From: Nitrospirota bacterium
GTDB lineage: Bacteria; Nitrospirota; Nitrospiria; Nitrospirales; UBA8639
Length of the DNA: 5,825 bases
NCBI GenBank assembly: GCA_003235785.1
Contig: QJYE01000255.1
Location: 1-5,825, forward strand
Direction: 5' to 3'
Part shown: piece after piece, positions 5,765 to 5,825 of the stretch
Numbering within the stretch: the stretch's first letter is position 1
How the letters are laid out: each line of letters begins with the position of its first letter
Position numbers and translations under genes: made by a program
Notes under the pieces: model-generated
Databases searched by the model: none
What the model was told of the DNA's origin: nothing
Seen by the model: only the letters and a program-made list of their open reading frames with translations

Positions 5765-5825
5765 AGGCCTGAAATTTCTCCGCTGGTGTTTCGTATTGTA
5801 AGGTTTTTCTGGGGCGCTCGTTCAA
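5743..5825 (-). mobile_element. end of an IS30-family-like insertion sequence
   Basis: The transposase tail implies that one IS terminus lies near its stop codon. A plausible terminal inverted repeat on the plus strand starts GTTCAACTGGTCGCTGCAAC at about 5743 and covers the stop. The inner boundary is approximate, because the partner repeat and target duplication would lie outside the window. Sequence to the left of about 5741 belongs to the methyltransferase gene. Confidence 0.55.
5745..5825 (-). CDS. IS30-like transposase, C-terminal fragment (continues beyond the window)
   Basis: Reading the minus strand from the window edge gives 26 codons and a TGA: LNERPRKTLQYETPAEKF, then QACVAATS and stop. 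The LNERPRKTL...ETPAEKF pattern is the conserved tail of the DDE domain in IS30-family transposases (the RPRK-L-x-TPAE motif); related tails also occur in other rve-type integrases. Only the C-terminus is inside the window, so intactness cannot be judged. It overlaps the apparent first codons of the methyltransferase by 20 bp in a different frame. Confidence 0.75.
   Translation of the reverse strand: MNERPRKTLQYETPAEKFQACVAATS

Overview
This 5.8 kb bacterial chromosomal window has roughly balanced base composition. It holds five complete or near-complete protein genes, one gene whose start is altered at a mobile-element boundary, and the tail of a transposase. There are no rRNA or tRNA genes, no CRISPR array and no phage genes. 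The gene mix (a secreted sulfatase-modifying-factor-fold protein, a stand-alone HemD, an RBBP9-type hydrolase), together with heptamer tracts and a GTCATCCTGAG-type inverted repeat, would fit an environmental lineage such as Nitrospirota. That assignment is an impression from protein style only, with low confidence.

Left part (52-2204, minus strand): a small VOC-fold (glyoxalase/dioxygenase superfamily) gene is followed by a 540-residue metallo-beta-lactamase-fold protein. The latter carries a candidate PqqD-like winged-helix domain ahead of its hydrolase domain. The two genes share orientation and may be co-transcribed. The 98-bp gap between them, plus the 3' end of the VOC gene, is filled by two tracts of degenerate 7-bp tandem repeats facing each other.

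Middle (2205-4181, plus strand): a divergent intergenic region contains a nearly exact 17/18-bp direct repeat, 86 bp apart, upstream of a gene for an exported FGE-sulfatase-fold protein that lacks the catalytic cysteine pair. A HemD (uroporphyrinogen-III synthase) gene follows after 28 bp, so the two are probably one transcript. This places a tetrapyrrole-pathway enzyme behind an exported protein of unknown role.

Right part (4366-5825, minus strand): an RBBP9/YdeN-type serine hydrolase converges on hemD. Next comes a 0.4-kb non-coding stretch rich in small structures: a 9-bp hairpin, a GTCATCCTGAG...CTCAGGATGAC inverted repeat, heptamer repeats and a near-palindrome. After that lies an ICMT/PEMT-type membrane methyltransferase gene. 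Its apparent start codon sits inside the last codons of an IS30-like transposase that enters from the right edge of the window, so an insertion appears to have landed at or just inside the start of the methyltransferase gene.

I see no clear multi-gene novel system. The points most worth following are the MBL protein with its possible RiPP-recognition-type domain and altered metal site, the paired direct repeat in front of the FGE-like gene, and the insertion-sequence/methyltransferase junction.
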